Assembly: GCA_035442025.1 (NCBI GenBank) | Contig: DAORPQ010000005.1 | Span: forward strand, 3,119-67,118 | Direction: 5' to 3' | Length of the DNA stretch: 64,000 nucleotides | Source: Competibacter_A sp003527885 | GTDB taxonomy: Bacteria > Pseudomonadota > Gammaproteobacteria > Competibacterales > Competibacteraceae | Shown: positions 51,204 through 59,120 of the stretch, piece by piece | How positions within the stretch are numbered: the stretch's first letter is position 1 | How the letters are laid out: the number at the start of each line of letters is the position of its first letter | The notes under the pieces: model-generated | What the model was told of the DNA's origin: nothing | Database searches by the model: none | Seen by the model: the letters and a program-made list of their open reading frames with translations, nothing else | Made by a program: the position numbers and the translations under genes

Positions 51204-52232
51204 GTGGCCTCCACCCTGCATTTGCTGATCCCCGGCCTGCTCGGGCCGTGGCCGGACCGTTCCAACCCGGCGTTTCCCCGCCCGGCCGCGCCGGCGCTGG
51301 AGTGGTTGCTGGCGCGGGCGACCGTGGCCGCCGCGCCCGCCACGACCGACCCCACCTTATTCCAGCTTTTCGGCTTATCCGTCACAGATACCGCCGATTT
51401 ACCGGTGGCGGCGGTCACGCGCTTGGCGGACGGGGGCGACGCCGACGACGGCTGGTGGTGGCGGGCCGATCCGGTCTATTTCCGTCCCGACTTGCACGGC
51501 GTGTTTCTGGCGGACGCGCGGATGCTGGCGGTCGAACCCGCCGAGGCGCGGGCGCTGGCGGAAGCCTTCAACCAAACCTTCGCGAGCGATGGATTGCAGC
51601 TGGACGCCTTGCGGCCCGACCGCTGGTATCTGCGTCTGCCCGCCGACCCCGGCGTGCGGACCCACTCGCTGGAGAGCGCCATCGGCCGCGATATCCGCGC
51701 GCTGTTGCCCTACGGTCCCGCCAAACAACGCTGGCACACCCTGCTGACGGAAGCGCAAATGCTCTTTCACAACCACCCGGTCAACCGGGCGCGGGAGGAT
51801 CGGAACCAACCGCTGATCAGCGGGCTCTGGCCGTGGGGCGGCGGCCGGTGTCCCGCCGGGGCCCGCCCGCCCGCCGCCGGCTTGTACGCCCACGACCCGT
51901 TGGCGCGCGGGCTGGCGCGGCTGGCAAACGCGGCGGTCGCGCCGCTTCCCGCAACCGCCGCCGACTGGCGGGAGGCTTCGGCCTCGGAAACAGACAGTTT
52001 GACGCTGCTGGATACGACCCGTTTCGATCCCCTCGACGATGACCTGGAGGCATGGCTCGGGAATATCGCTGACCTGGAGCGGGACTGGTTCGAACCGTGC
52101 CGGCGGCTGTTGCAAACCGGCTCGCTGGCCGCCTTGCATCTCTACCCCGGTAACGGTCGACGCTACGCTGTGAGCAAAACCGCGCGCTGGCGGTTCTGGC
52201 AACGGCCCCGGCCTTTGGTCGGCCACCTGTAA
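51204..52232 (+). CDS. RpfE-type (COG4255-like) conserved protein
   Basis: A 342-residue cytosolic protein starting at GTG 51204. The N-terminus TLHLLIPGLLGPWP, the block WWWRADPVYFRPDLHGVFLAD, LFHNHPVNRAREDR and the short motif ISGLWPWGGGR are typical, from memory, of the uncharacterised family annotated as RpfE-type regulatory protein or, loosely, phosphoglycerate mutase. No phosphatase active site is visible, so the latter name is doubtful. It lies 22 bp after hom and 26 bp before recJ, a common pairing with recJ in gammaproteobacteria. Function unknown. Confidence 0.72.
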   Translation: MASTLHLLIPGLLGPWPDRSNPAFPRPAAPALEWLLARATVAAAPATTDPTLFQLFGLSVTDTADLPVAAVTRLADGGDADDGWWWRADPVYFRPDLHGVFLADARMLAVEPAEARALAEAFNQTFASDGLQLDALRPDRWYLRLPADPGVRTHSLESAIGRDIRALLPYGPAKQRWHTLLTEAQMLFHNHPVNRAREDRNQPLISGLWPWGGGRCPAGARPPAAGLYAHDPLARGLARLANAAVAPLPATAADWREASASETDSLTLLDTTRFDPLDDDLEAWLGNIADLERDWFEPCRRLLQTGSLAALHLYPGNGRRYAVSKTARWRFWQRPRPLVGHL

Positions 52233-52258
52233 TCCGCCACGGCAGCCACCGCACGCCC

Positions 52259-53977
52259 ATGGCCCGTTCGATCGTCCGCCGCACGGCCCGCTCGCCCGCC
52301 GTCGAACTCTCGCCCTGGCCTCTGCTGAACCGGATTTACGCGGGCCGTAATGTCGGCACCCCCACCGAGTTGCTCAACGAGTTGCGCCATTTGAGCCCGC
52401 CTTCAGTGCTGCGCAATATCGACCAAGCGGTGGATTTGCTGCACACCGCTCTGCGCGAGCGCTGGCGCATCCTGATCGTCGCCGATTTCGACGCCGACGG
52501 CGCGACCGGGTGCGCGCTGGCGGTGCGGGGCTTGCGCGCGCTGGGGGCCGCCGAGGTCGGCTATCGGGTCCCGAACCGCTTCGAGCACGGCTACGGCTTG
52601 ACCCCGGAGATCGTCGCGGTCGCGGCGGCGGCGCGACCCGACTTGTTGATCACGGTGGACAACGGGATTTCCAGCCATGAAGGCGTGCGCGCGGCCCAAG
52701 CCCTCGGCATCAAGGTCTTGGTCACCGACCATCACCCGCCGGGCCGGGAGTTACCCTCCGCCGAGGCCATCGTCAACCCCAATCTGCCGGACGACCTTTT
52801 CCCCAGCAAGCATCTGGCCGGCGTGGGGGTGATGTTCTACGTGTTGACCGCGCTACGGGCACGGCTGCGGGCCACCGGCTGGTTCGGCGAGCGGGGCCCG
52901 AGCGAGCCGAACTTGGCCCGGTATCTCGATCTGGTCGCGTTCGGCACGGTGGCGGACGTGGTGCGGTTGGACCACCACAACCGCATCCTGGTCGGGCAAG
53001 GCTTGCGCCGCATCCGCCAGGGCCAGTGCGCGCCCGGCATCCTGGCCCTATGTGAAGTCGCCGGCCGGACCCCGGATCGGCTGAGCGCCGCCGACATCGC
53101 CTTCTACCTCGCGCCCCGCCTCAACGCCGCCGGACGGCTGGAAGACATGGGCCAAGGCATCGAATGCCTGCTATGCGACGATCTGGCGGCGGCCCGCGCC
53201 ATCGCCCGCCGCCTGGACGAGATCAACCGCCAGCGCGGCGAGTTGACCGGCGAGATCCACGCCCAAGCCCTGGAGCGGATCGAAGGGATCACGGATCACG
53301 CTCGCGAATTACCTTTCGGGCTCTGCCTGTTCGATCCCGGGTGGCACCAGGGCGTGATCGGCATCATCGCCGGCCGCCTGAAAGAACACCTGCACCGGCC
53401 AGTGATCGTGTTCGCGTCCGACCGCGACGGCCGGATCAAAGGTTCGGGCCGTTCGGTGGAAGGGCTGCATCTGCGCGATGCGCTGGCGGCGGTGGCGACC
53501 GCGCATCCCGGTCTTATTCCACAGTTCGGCGGACATGCCATGGCCGCCGGCCTGAGCTTGGCCGCCGACCGTTTCGAGCTGTTCAGCCAAGCGTTCGATA
53601 CCGAAATCCGCCTGCGGCTCAGCGCCGATGACCTGCACGGCCGCCTGCTTAGCGACGGCGAACTGGAACCGGTCGAATTTTCGCTGGATACCGCCAAGCG
53701 GCTGCGCGAGGCCGGCCCCTGGGGCCAAGGCTTCCCCGAGCCGCTGTTCGACGGGGTGTTCGAAGTGGTGTCCCATCAGATCCTGCGAGACGGTAAAACG
53801 CTGAAACTCTGGCTGCGCCCTCCGGCCACGACCCTCGCGCTGGAAGCCGTCGCCTTCCGGCGCGCGGCCGACTTCGCGCCGGGCACAGCCCGGGTGCGCA
53901 TCGCCTACCACCTGGAGGTCAACAACTGGCGCGGCGAACGCCTGCAATTGCTGGTCGAGCATCTGGAGGCGGTCTAG
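52259..53977 (+). CDS. recJ: Single-strand DNA 5'-3' exonuclease RecJ
   Basis: A 572-residue DHH/DHHA1 nuclease acting in recombination and mismatch repair. Metal-binding motifs appear in order: ILIVADFDADGATGCALA (motif I), LLITVDNGISSHEGV (motif II), VLVTDHHPPG (DHH, motif III), and VAFGTVADVVRLDHHNR (motif IV). The DHHA1 part has GRSVEGLHLRDAL and FGGHAMAAGLSL. The C-terminal OB-like region ends in RLQLLVEHLEAV. The length is close to E. coli RecJ (577). ATG 52259 is the first start after the RpfE-like stop. Confidence 0.95.
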   Translation: MARSIVRRTARSPAVELSPWPLLNRIYAGRNVGTPTELLNELRHLSPPSVLRNIDQAVDLLHTALRERWRILIVADFDADGATGCALAVRGLRALGAAEVGYRVPNRFEHGYGLTPEIVAVAAAARPDLLITVDNGISSHEGVRAAQALGIKVLVTDHHPPGRELPSAEAIVNPNLPDDLFPSKHLAGVGVMFYVLTALRARLRATGWFGERGPSEPNLARYLDLVAFGTVADVVRLDHHNRILVGQGLRRIRQGQCAPGILALCEVAGRTPDRLSAADIAFYLAPRLNAAGRLEDMGQGIECLLCDDLAAARAIARRLDEINRQRGELTGEIHAQALERIEGITDHARELPFGLCLFDPGWHQGVIGIIAGRLKEHLHRPVIVFASDRDGRIKGSGRSVEGLHLRDALAAVATAHPGLIPQFGGHAMAAGLSLAADRFELFSQAFDTEIRLRLSADDLHGRLLSDGELEPVEFSLDTAKRLREAGPWGQGFPEPLFDGVFEVVSHQILRDGKTLKLWLRPPATTLALEAVAFRRAADFAPGTARVRIAYHLEVNNWRGERLQLLVEHLEAV

Positions 53978-54006
53978 GCCGCGCCGGCCACGCCAGTTTT
54001 GCGCGG

Positions 54007-56073
54007 TCAGCCCAAACCCAGTTGCTCGGCGAAGCGCCAATTGTTCTTGCCGGTCTGTTTGGCGGCGTACATGGCGGCGTCGGCCTGCCGGAGCAAATTC
54101 ATCGCCAAATCCAGATTGGCAGGCAGTTCCGGCCGGTACAGCGCGATGCCGACGCTGGCGGTGATGGCGGCGCTGGCGGAACCCAGCAAGAACGGCTCGG
54201 CCAAGCGGTCGATGATTTTCTGGGCCACGGCGGCGGCGGCTTCGGGCGCTTCCAAGTCTTGCAGCAGGACGGTGAACTCATCGCCCCCCAGCCGCGCCGC
54301 AGTGTCGGTCGCCCGCACGCACTGTTGCAGGCGCGCCGCCACCTGCTGGAGCAGTTCATCGCCCGCGTCGTGTCCCAGGGTATCGTTCACCTGCTTGAAG
54401 CCGTCCAAATCCACCAACAGGATCGCCAGCAACCGCCACTGACGCCGCGCTTGTTGCAAGCCTTTGCGCAAGTGTTCGAACAGCAGATTGCGGTTGGGCA
54501 GGCTGGTCAGTTGGTCGTAATTGGCCAAGCGCCAGTTGCGCAGGCTGACCTCGGCCAGGATTCGGGTCCGCTCCTCCACCTTGGCTTCGACCCTGGCTTC
54601 CAAGGTCTCATCGTATGTCTGGAGCAGCGCCTCGGCCTTTTTGTGAAGCGCCTCGGCCTGCTTCTGGTCGGAGATATCCACCGTGGCGCCACGATAGCCC
54701 ACGAATTCACCGTCCTCATCGAACAGGGGCACTCCGCTGTTGCGCGTCCAGGCCCAACGCTCCTGGCCGGGCAACCGCACGCACAACACCAAATGCTGGA
54801 AAGGCTGTCGCTCGGCCAGCGCCGCCCGCAATGCCGCAAGATCGGTCTCCGGCTGCTCGAACACCACCCAATCCTTCCAGCTCAAACCGAGCCAGAAGTC
54901 TCGGAACTCAAGGGACTTGGCAAACTTCCCCCGCAGCTCGCGCAGGTGGCCGGCGGCGTCGAATTCCCACAGCAAATCGTTACAAATCTCTACCAGATCC
55001 CGATACAGCGCGGTATCGATAAGTTTTTCATGGGAGAAAGCCCCGGCCAGCAAGCCGGACACCGCGACCACGGCCATGACGATCTGATACTGGAGCATCT
55101 GATCGGAGTGTCCGAAGGCCGCCACCATCAGCACGATGCTCAACTCGAACAGAAACACGCCCAGCACCGCGCCCCGGATATCGTTGGTCGCCACGATCCA
55201 AAGCAACACCGGCAGCGCCAGCAACACCACGAACGGATTATGGGGTTCGCGCCAAAATTGCCGGGGTATCCAAAACAGGGCCGCCAATAATAAAACCGAC
55301 AGCGAACCCTGAACCAGCCTCTCGGCCGCCGATGGCGGATCGACCACCCGAAAGGTTCGCGACAGGTGCGGCGCTTCCCTTTTTTTGTAAAAACGACGAA
55401 CTGCGGGAAACCCAAAGAGCAACACGAAAGGCGCGAACGTGGCGATGCCGACGAAATCGCCGGCCCACCACTCCAGCACGGCCAGGGAGAAAGGGGCTTG
55501 GGGGGATAGGATACCGGCGGCCTTCAACAGCAGGGTTCCGATCAATGCGGCGAACAGAGAACCAGCGACGGCGGCAGCCAGAAACGCCGCCACCTGCGGC
55601 GTGTCATTGAAGCGCCACGGCCGCCGCCGGTAACGGTCCAACCAGGACTGCCGCAGGGTCTGAATTGCCACGAAATAGCCCAGCGGGACCAGCACGCCGA
55701 TCACCAGATAATAGGGCCACTGCCGCCAGGGCCAGACGAACAGCCCGGCGGCCAGCGCGGCGACGATGGGTAACGGCAAAGCCCGCCCGCCGCCTTCAAA
55801 CAAAACGGCGAAGGTCAAACCGGCGGGCAACGACCAAAGACCGATCCCGGTCAACCGTTCGAGCGCGCTCGTGACATGCCACAACACTATCCAGGCGACC
55901 GTGTAACCCGCGACCGAGACCAGCGTTTGGTGGCGGATGAGCAGCGCGAACCTCCGGCGGTCGGCGGTACGGTGATCGTCAGTGTCGCGGGTGGAGTTCG
56001 CGCTTCCCATCTCTGCTAAAGACGCCTGGTTTGAGCTGTTGGTCGGATCGGTGCCGCTGGCCACGATCGTCAT
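54007..56073 (-). CDS. MASE1-PAS-GGDEF diguanylate cyclase
   Basis: A 688-residue membrane cyclase making c-di-GMP. A MASE1-type sensor with about eight helices spans residues about 45-330 (SLPAGLTFAVLFEGG; WWAGDFVGIATFAPFVLL). A PAS/PAC module follows (about 350-480: DLLWEFDAAGHLRELRG, GYRGATVDISDQKQAE), then a coiled linker and the GGDEF domain (about 525-685). The active-site loop LGGDEF is intact (about 593) and is preceded by RATD, a canonical product-inhibition I-site. ATG 56073 directly follows the stop of the N-formylglutamate amidohydrolase gene (TGAATG). It is convergent with recJ. Confidence 0.92.
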   Translation of the reverse strand: MTIVASGTDPTNSSNQASLAEMGSANSTRDTDDHRTADRRRFALLIRHQTLVSVAGYTVAWIVLWHVTSALERLTGIGLWSLPAGLTFAVLFEGGGRALPLPIVAALAAGLFVWPWRQWPYYLVIGVLVPLGYFVAIQTLRQSWLDRYRRRPWRFNDTPQVAAFLAAAVAGSLFAALIGTLLLKAAGILSPQAPFSLAVLEWWAGDFVGIATFAPFVLLFGFPAVRRFYKKREAPHLSRTFRVVDPPSAAERLVQGSLSVLLLAALFWIPRQFWREPHNPFVVLLALPVLLWIVATNDIRGAVLGVFLFELSIVLMVAAFGHSDQMLQYQIVMAVVAVSGLLAGAFSHEKLIDTALYRDLVEICNDLLWEFDAAGHLRELRGKFAKSLEFRDFWLGLSWKDWVVFEQPETDLAALRAALAERQPFQHLVLCVRLPGQERWAWTRNSGVPLFDEDGEFVGYRGATVDISDQKQAEALHKKAEALLQTYDETLEARVEAKVEERTRILAEVSLRNWRLANYDQLTSLPNRNLLFEHLRKGLQQARRQWRLLAILLVDLDGFKQVNDTLGHDAGDELLQQVAARLQQCVRATDTAARLGGDEFTVLLQDLEAPEAAAAVAQKIIDRLAEPFLLGSASAAITASVGIALYRPELPANLDLAMNLLRQADAAMYAAKQTGKNNWRFAEQLGLG

Positions 56074-56892
56074 TCAGTAATGTCGGATTTGGTATACGCT
56101 CTCACCCCGCAACGCCTCCGCCAGCGCATTGCCGATCACTGCCGCCCACCGCTCGCACCCCGACGTATCGACAATCAAATCCTGACGTATCTCGATCTCC
56201 ACATGGGACAGGCCCGCCGCTCCGCCGTGGGTATCCATGGTGAATCCCACCTCTCGCCCGGAATAGGGTTCATTATCGCCGACACAGACTTCCAAATCCG
56301 CCCGAAACCGGTGCAACAACGGCAACGCCAGACGCGGATCACGATTCCACAGCACACCGATCTGCCAAGGTCGACGGAACCCGTTCATCACCGGCGTGAA
56401 ACTGTGAATCGCAATCAACGCGGGGGTTCGGCCGGCGCCGTGCCGCCAGCGGTGGGCCAGCATTCGGGTAATCGCGTGATGGTAAGGCCAGAATACCTCG
56501 TTCGAGCGCGCTTCCGCCGCCGCATCGTCAAGCTGCAGATTTCCGGGAACGACAACCCCATCGCTCACCTGCGCTATGGAGGTCGGATCGCCGGGCGGGC
56601 GGTTGCAATCGATCACCAGCCGCGAGTAGCCCGCCAACACGGCGGGCGCGTCCAACCGTTCCGCCAGCAAGCGCGCAACGGGCGCGGCGCCGATGTCCCA
56701 GGCAATGTGTTGGGATAACTCGACCGGCCCCAAGCCGAGCTGGTCGAGATCGGCGGGGATCCGATTGCTGGCATGATCGCAGACCAGCACCACGGACGCC
56801 TTGCCGTCCGGGTTGATCACAGTAAAGGGGGGCGGGTCCGCACAACCCAGCACTAGCTTAGGAGCGGTTGGCTTGCTGGCGGGATCGCGCAT
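56074..56892 (-). CDS. N-formylglutamate amidohydrolase family protein
   Basis: A 272-residue zinc hydrolase-like protein. Family blocks: VVLVCDHASNRIPADL (metal His), HIAWDIGAAPVARLLAERL, LVIDCNRPPGDPTSI, LIAIHSFTPVMNG, and FTMDTHGGAAGLSHVEIEI. All are expected for N-formylglutamate amidohydrolase (last step of a histidine degradation branch) and its paralogues, some of which act on other N-formyl or amide substrates. No hut genes are nearby, and the start-stop contact with the GGDEF gene suggests a different use. Start ATG 56892. Confidence 0.87.
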   Translation of the reverse strand: MRDPASKPTAPKLVLGCADPPPFTVINPDGKASVVLVCDHASNRIPADLDQLGLGPVELSQHIAWDIGAAPVARLLAERLDAPAVLAGYSRLVIDCNRPPGDPTSIAQVSDGVVVPGNLQLDDAAAEARSNEVFWPYHHAITRMLAHRWRHGAGRTPALIAIHSFTPVMNGFRRPWQIGVLWNRDPRLALPLLHRFRADLEVCVGDNEPYSGREVGFTMDTHGGAAGLSHVEIEIRQDLIVDTSGCERWAAVIGNALAEALRGESVYQIRHY

Positions 56893-57088
56893 GGCGTGGC
56901 TGGGAGCATGGAGGTAGAAAATCTGATGTTTTTGGTGTTATGGAACCATGAATCCAAGAGCGTCGCATCGCCCGCAAACTCGATTTGTCGGGCGAACGCT
57001 TGTTGGTCGGCCATCTCTCGCGGGGCCATCTGCGCGAACCCAGGCCGACCTGCTCAACGGCTCCAGGCCACCCGTGGCTAACGCACCC

Positions 57089-57640
57089 TCACAACAGCCG
57101 TTTGAGCACATTTTGCCGGAATCGCGCCGCTTGGCTGGGATCGGGCAATTTCCGGCCCAACAGGTCCAAGACCGTCTCCAAACCGCCGCTCGAAAACCAC
57201 ACTTCATCACACAGGATGGCGCCCATCGGCCCGATGAGCTCCACCAGCTCCTGCTCGACCACGGCCTTGGCATTCTCGGTCATGCGCACGCTTCTCGGAT
57301 CCTGCACGTCCGGCGCGTGCGCCGCTTCGCCCCCCAGTTGCTCCAGGAAATACCCCGTGGACGGCAGTGCCGCCCGGGAGGTCGGGACGTGTCCTTCCGA
57401 GAAGCGCGTCGTACCGATCCTGATATCCTGCTTTAGCAGCGAATCCAGCGCTTCCACGGCTTCCAGCCCTTGTTTGTTTTGCACGGACAGAAAGGTGATC
57501 TCGCCGTCGCGCAGGCCAAACTGGACCAACAGGCTGCCGGTCGTGGCGATATAGAGCGTGCCGGTGCAGCCATCCCTGCATAGCTCGTGCAGCTTGTCGC
57601 TGGTGGTTCTGGCAAACTCGGAACGCTGCGGCTGGGCCAT
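57089..57640 (-). CDS. DUF4388/PATAN-like protein
   Basis: A 183-residue cytosolic protein. The first part (TGTLYIATTGSLLVQFGLRDGEI then FLSVQNKQGLEAVEAL) resembles DUF4388/PATAN domains, a fold associated with signalling in gliding and twitching bacteria. The second part (VVEQELVELIGPMGAILCDEV, then LETVLDLLGRKLPDP) looks like a small dimerising helical domain. Family assignment is moderate. ATG 57640 was selected because GGAGG lies 8 nt upstream. It follows the Cache-HAMP receptor gene by 59 bp on the same strand and may be its cytoplasmic partner (inference). Confidence 0.65.
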   Translation of the reverse strand: MAQPQRSEFARTTSDKLHELCRDGCTGTLYIATTGSLLVQFGLRDGEITFLSVQNKQGLEAVEALDSLLKQDIRIGTTRFSEGHVPTSRAALPSTGYFLEQLGGEAAHAPDVQDPRSVRMTENAKAVVEQELVELIGPMGAILCDEVWFSSGGLETVLDLLGRKLPDPSQAARFRQNVLKRLL

Positions 57641-57699
57641 GCCTGTCACCTCCGAAACGCATCGTTTCTGGTTCTAATGACGCTAGCAATCACATCGGG

Positions 57700-58791
57700 T
57701 CACGATTTCTTGCGCAGTCGCTCGAACGCCATTTTTATGCTGACCGCCATCCGCTCGACGGCGCGCGCCAACGCGCCGATCTCATCACGGCGCTCGGTCC
57801 CGACGATCTTCATCTCGAAATTGCCCCGGCTGATGTTTTCGGCGACGGCCGTCAGCTCCCAAATCGGACGCGCCAGTTGCCGGGACAACAAATACGCGAT
57901 CACGCCCACAAAGACCAGCGCGCCCGCGATCAGCAGCAGGGCGTTGCGCCGCGCTTCCAACAAAGGCGCAAAAGCGTCGTCATAATCCTGCTGGACGATC
58001 AAGGTCCAGCCCAGATCGGTCTTGCGGGTATGCGCGACGATGCGCTTGCCTTCGGCCTCGTAGACGACCGGACCTTGAGCCGCTCCCGCGGCCTGCAACG
58101 CCGGATGGGCGCTCAAATCCTGTAAGCTCTGCGCGATTTGCCGCGGCTGACCGTGGGCGATCACCTTGTTTTTATCATCTACAAGGATAGCAAACCCCGT
58201 CTCGCCGATCTTGGTTCCGACGACTCCTTGAGAGATATCCGCCACCTGCATGGCCAGCGCCATGACGCCTTCGAGCGCCCCGCCCGCATTGCGGATCGGG
58301 CCGGCTAGAATCAGAGCCGGTTTCTGGGAGGTTTTACCGATGACGACCTGTTGCCCGACCGGCTTACCCCCCAGCACCTCCTTGAAATAATCCCGATCGC
58401 CATAGTGGTACTGTTGCGGTGAATCGTTGTCGCTGCGCGCGATGTTCTGGCCGGCCCGATCGACGGTAAAAACCAGATAGCTCCAGTCGTAAGCGCCTTG
58501 AATGGCCTTTAAAATCGGCTCTTGTTTGCCGGCGTCCATCGAAATCACATCGGGCAAAGCGGTATTTTCGCGCAAAACCCGCAGGTTGGTGTCTATCCAG
58601 CCATTGACCTTGCCCACGAGGTGGGTCGCGGTCAGCGTCAAGTGCAGCTCGACATTGCGCCGCCAGTCCTGTTCGAGCTTGTAGCCGCTGAGGTAGAAGA
58701 GGCTGGCGAGCGGAACCAGCGCGATGGCCACCATGGTCAACAGCATTTTATGGAAGATTTTCAGTTCAAACCCGAGTTTAGGATGTGTCAT
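57700..58791 (-). CDS. Cache-HAMP receptor without output domain
   Basis: A 363-residue membrane protein. Helix 1 lies at about residues 15-36 (MLLTMVAIALVPLASLFYLS). A periplasmic double-Cache sensor spans about 40-275 (NVELHLTLTATHLVGKVNGWID; YGDRDYFKEVLGG; MALAMQVADISQ). Helix 2 is at about 285-305 (ALLLIAGALVFVGVIAYLLS), followed by a HAMP domain (about 306-358: RPIWELTAVAENISRGNFE). The protein then ends; there is no kinase, methyl-accepting or GGDEF domain and the stop is a normal TGA/TAA in phase. It may signal through the neighbouring DUF4388-like protein. ATG 58791 follows AGGGGGAA. Confidence 0.87.
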   Translation of the reverse strand: MTHPKLGFELKIFHKMLLTMVAIALVPLASLFYLSGYKLEQDWRRNVELHLTLTATHLVGKVNGWIDTNLRVLRENTALPDVISMDAGKQEPILKAIQGAYDWSYLVFTVDRAGQNIARSDNDSPQQYHYGDRDYFKEVLGGKPVGQQVVIGKTSQKPALILAGPIRNAGGALEGVMALAMQVADISQGVVGTKIGETGFAILVDDKNKVIAHGQPRQIAQSLQDLSAHPALQAAGAAQGPVVYEAEGKRIVAHTRKTDLGWTLIVQQDYDDAFAPLLEARRNALLLIAGALVFVGVIAYLLSRQLARPIWELTAVAENISRGNFEMKIVGTERRDEIGALARAVERMAVSIKMAFERLRKKS

Positions 58792-58833
58792 AAATTCCCC
58801 CTAAAAAAATAACCCGCAACAAATATAGAATTA

Positions 58834-58839
58834 ATTATA
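58834..58839 (-). promoter_or_regulatory. -10 box for Cache-HAMP gene
   Basis: A perfect TATAAT on the minus strand, 43 bp before the ATG at 58791, in an AT-rich patch. No good -35 hexamer is seen 16-18 bp upstream. TTGAT/ATCAA half-sites nearby (58854-58870) might bind an activator. Confidence 0.35.
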
Positions 58840-59061
58840 GATCAAGTGTATTTTGATAATTACGATCAATCCGGGCAAATTTAAACGCTGCCCAGCAGCC
58901 GCGCCCATCTTTTCGGGCGATCCCGTGTTGCCCATAGTGCGCGCCGGCCACCCGAACCCTACAAGCTATCCAAACCATCAAAACAGCATCAGGGTATTGG
59001 TGATAAAGTCCCGACTTGCAAAAACCCGAGCCCAGTTCTCTCCAATCTCCCGGCCCCGGCA

Positions 59062-59089
59062 TTGCCCCCGGCCGAGATTGAACTAATAT
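59062..59089 (+). promoter_or_regulatory. Candidate promoter for FHA-sigma54 activator gene
   Basis: TTGCCC (59062-59067) and TAATAT (59084-59089) are 16 bp apart. The start site would fall near 59096, inside the inverted repeat that follows. The rest of the 329-bp divergent spacer (58792-59120) shows no gene. Confidence 0.4.
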
Positions 59090-59108
59090 AAGCAAATAAC
59101 GTTTGCTT
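59090..59108. promoter_or_regulatory. Inverted repeat at the activator gene start
   Basis: AAGCAAA and TTTGCTT are perfect 7-bp arms around TAACG, between the candidate -10 box and the ribosome-binding site, ending 12 bp before the ATG at 59121. The position suits an autoregulatory operator or a small leader hairpin. Confidence 0.45.
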
Positions 59109-59120
59109 TGGTGGGTCGAA

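Noticed and set aside
53979..54006. Short CCGCGC/GCGCGG inverted repeat between recJ and the GGDEF gene
   Set aside because: Six-base arms of alternating C/G are uninformative at this base composition and no T run follows.
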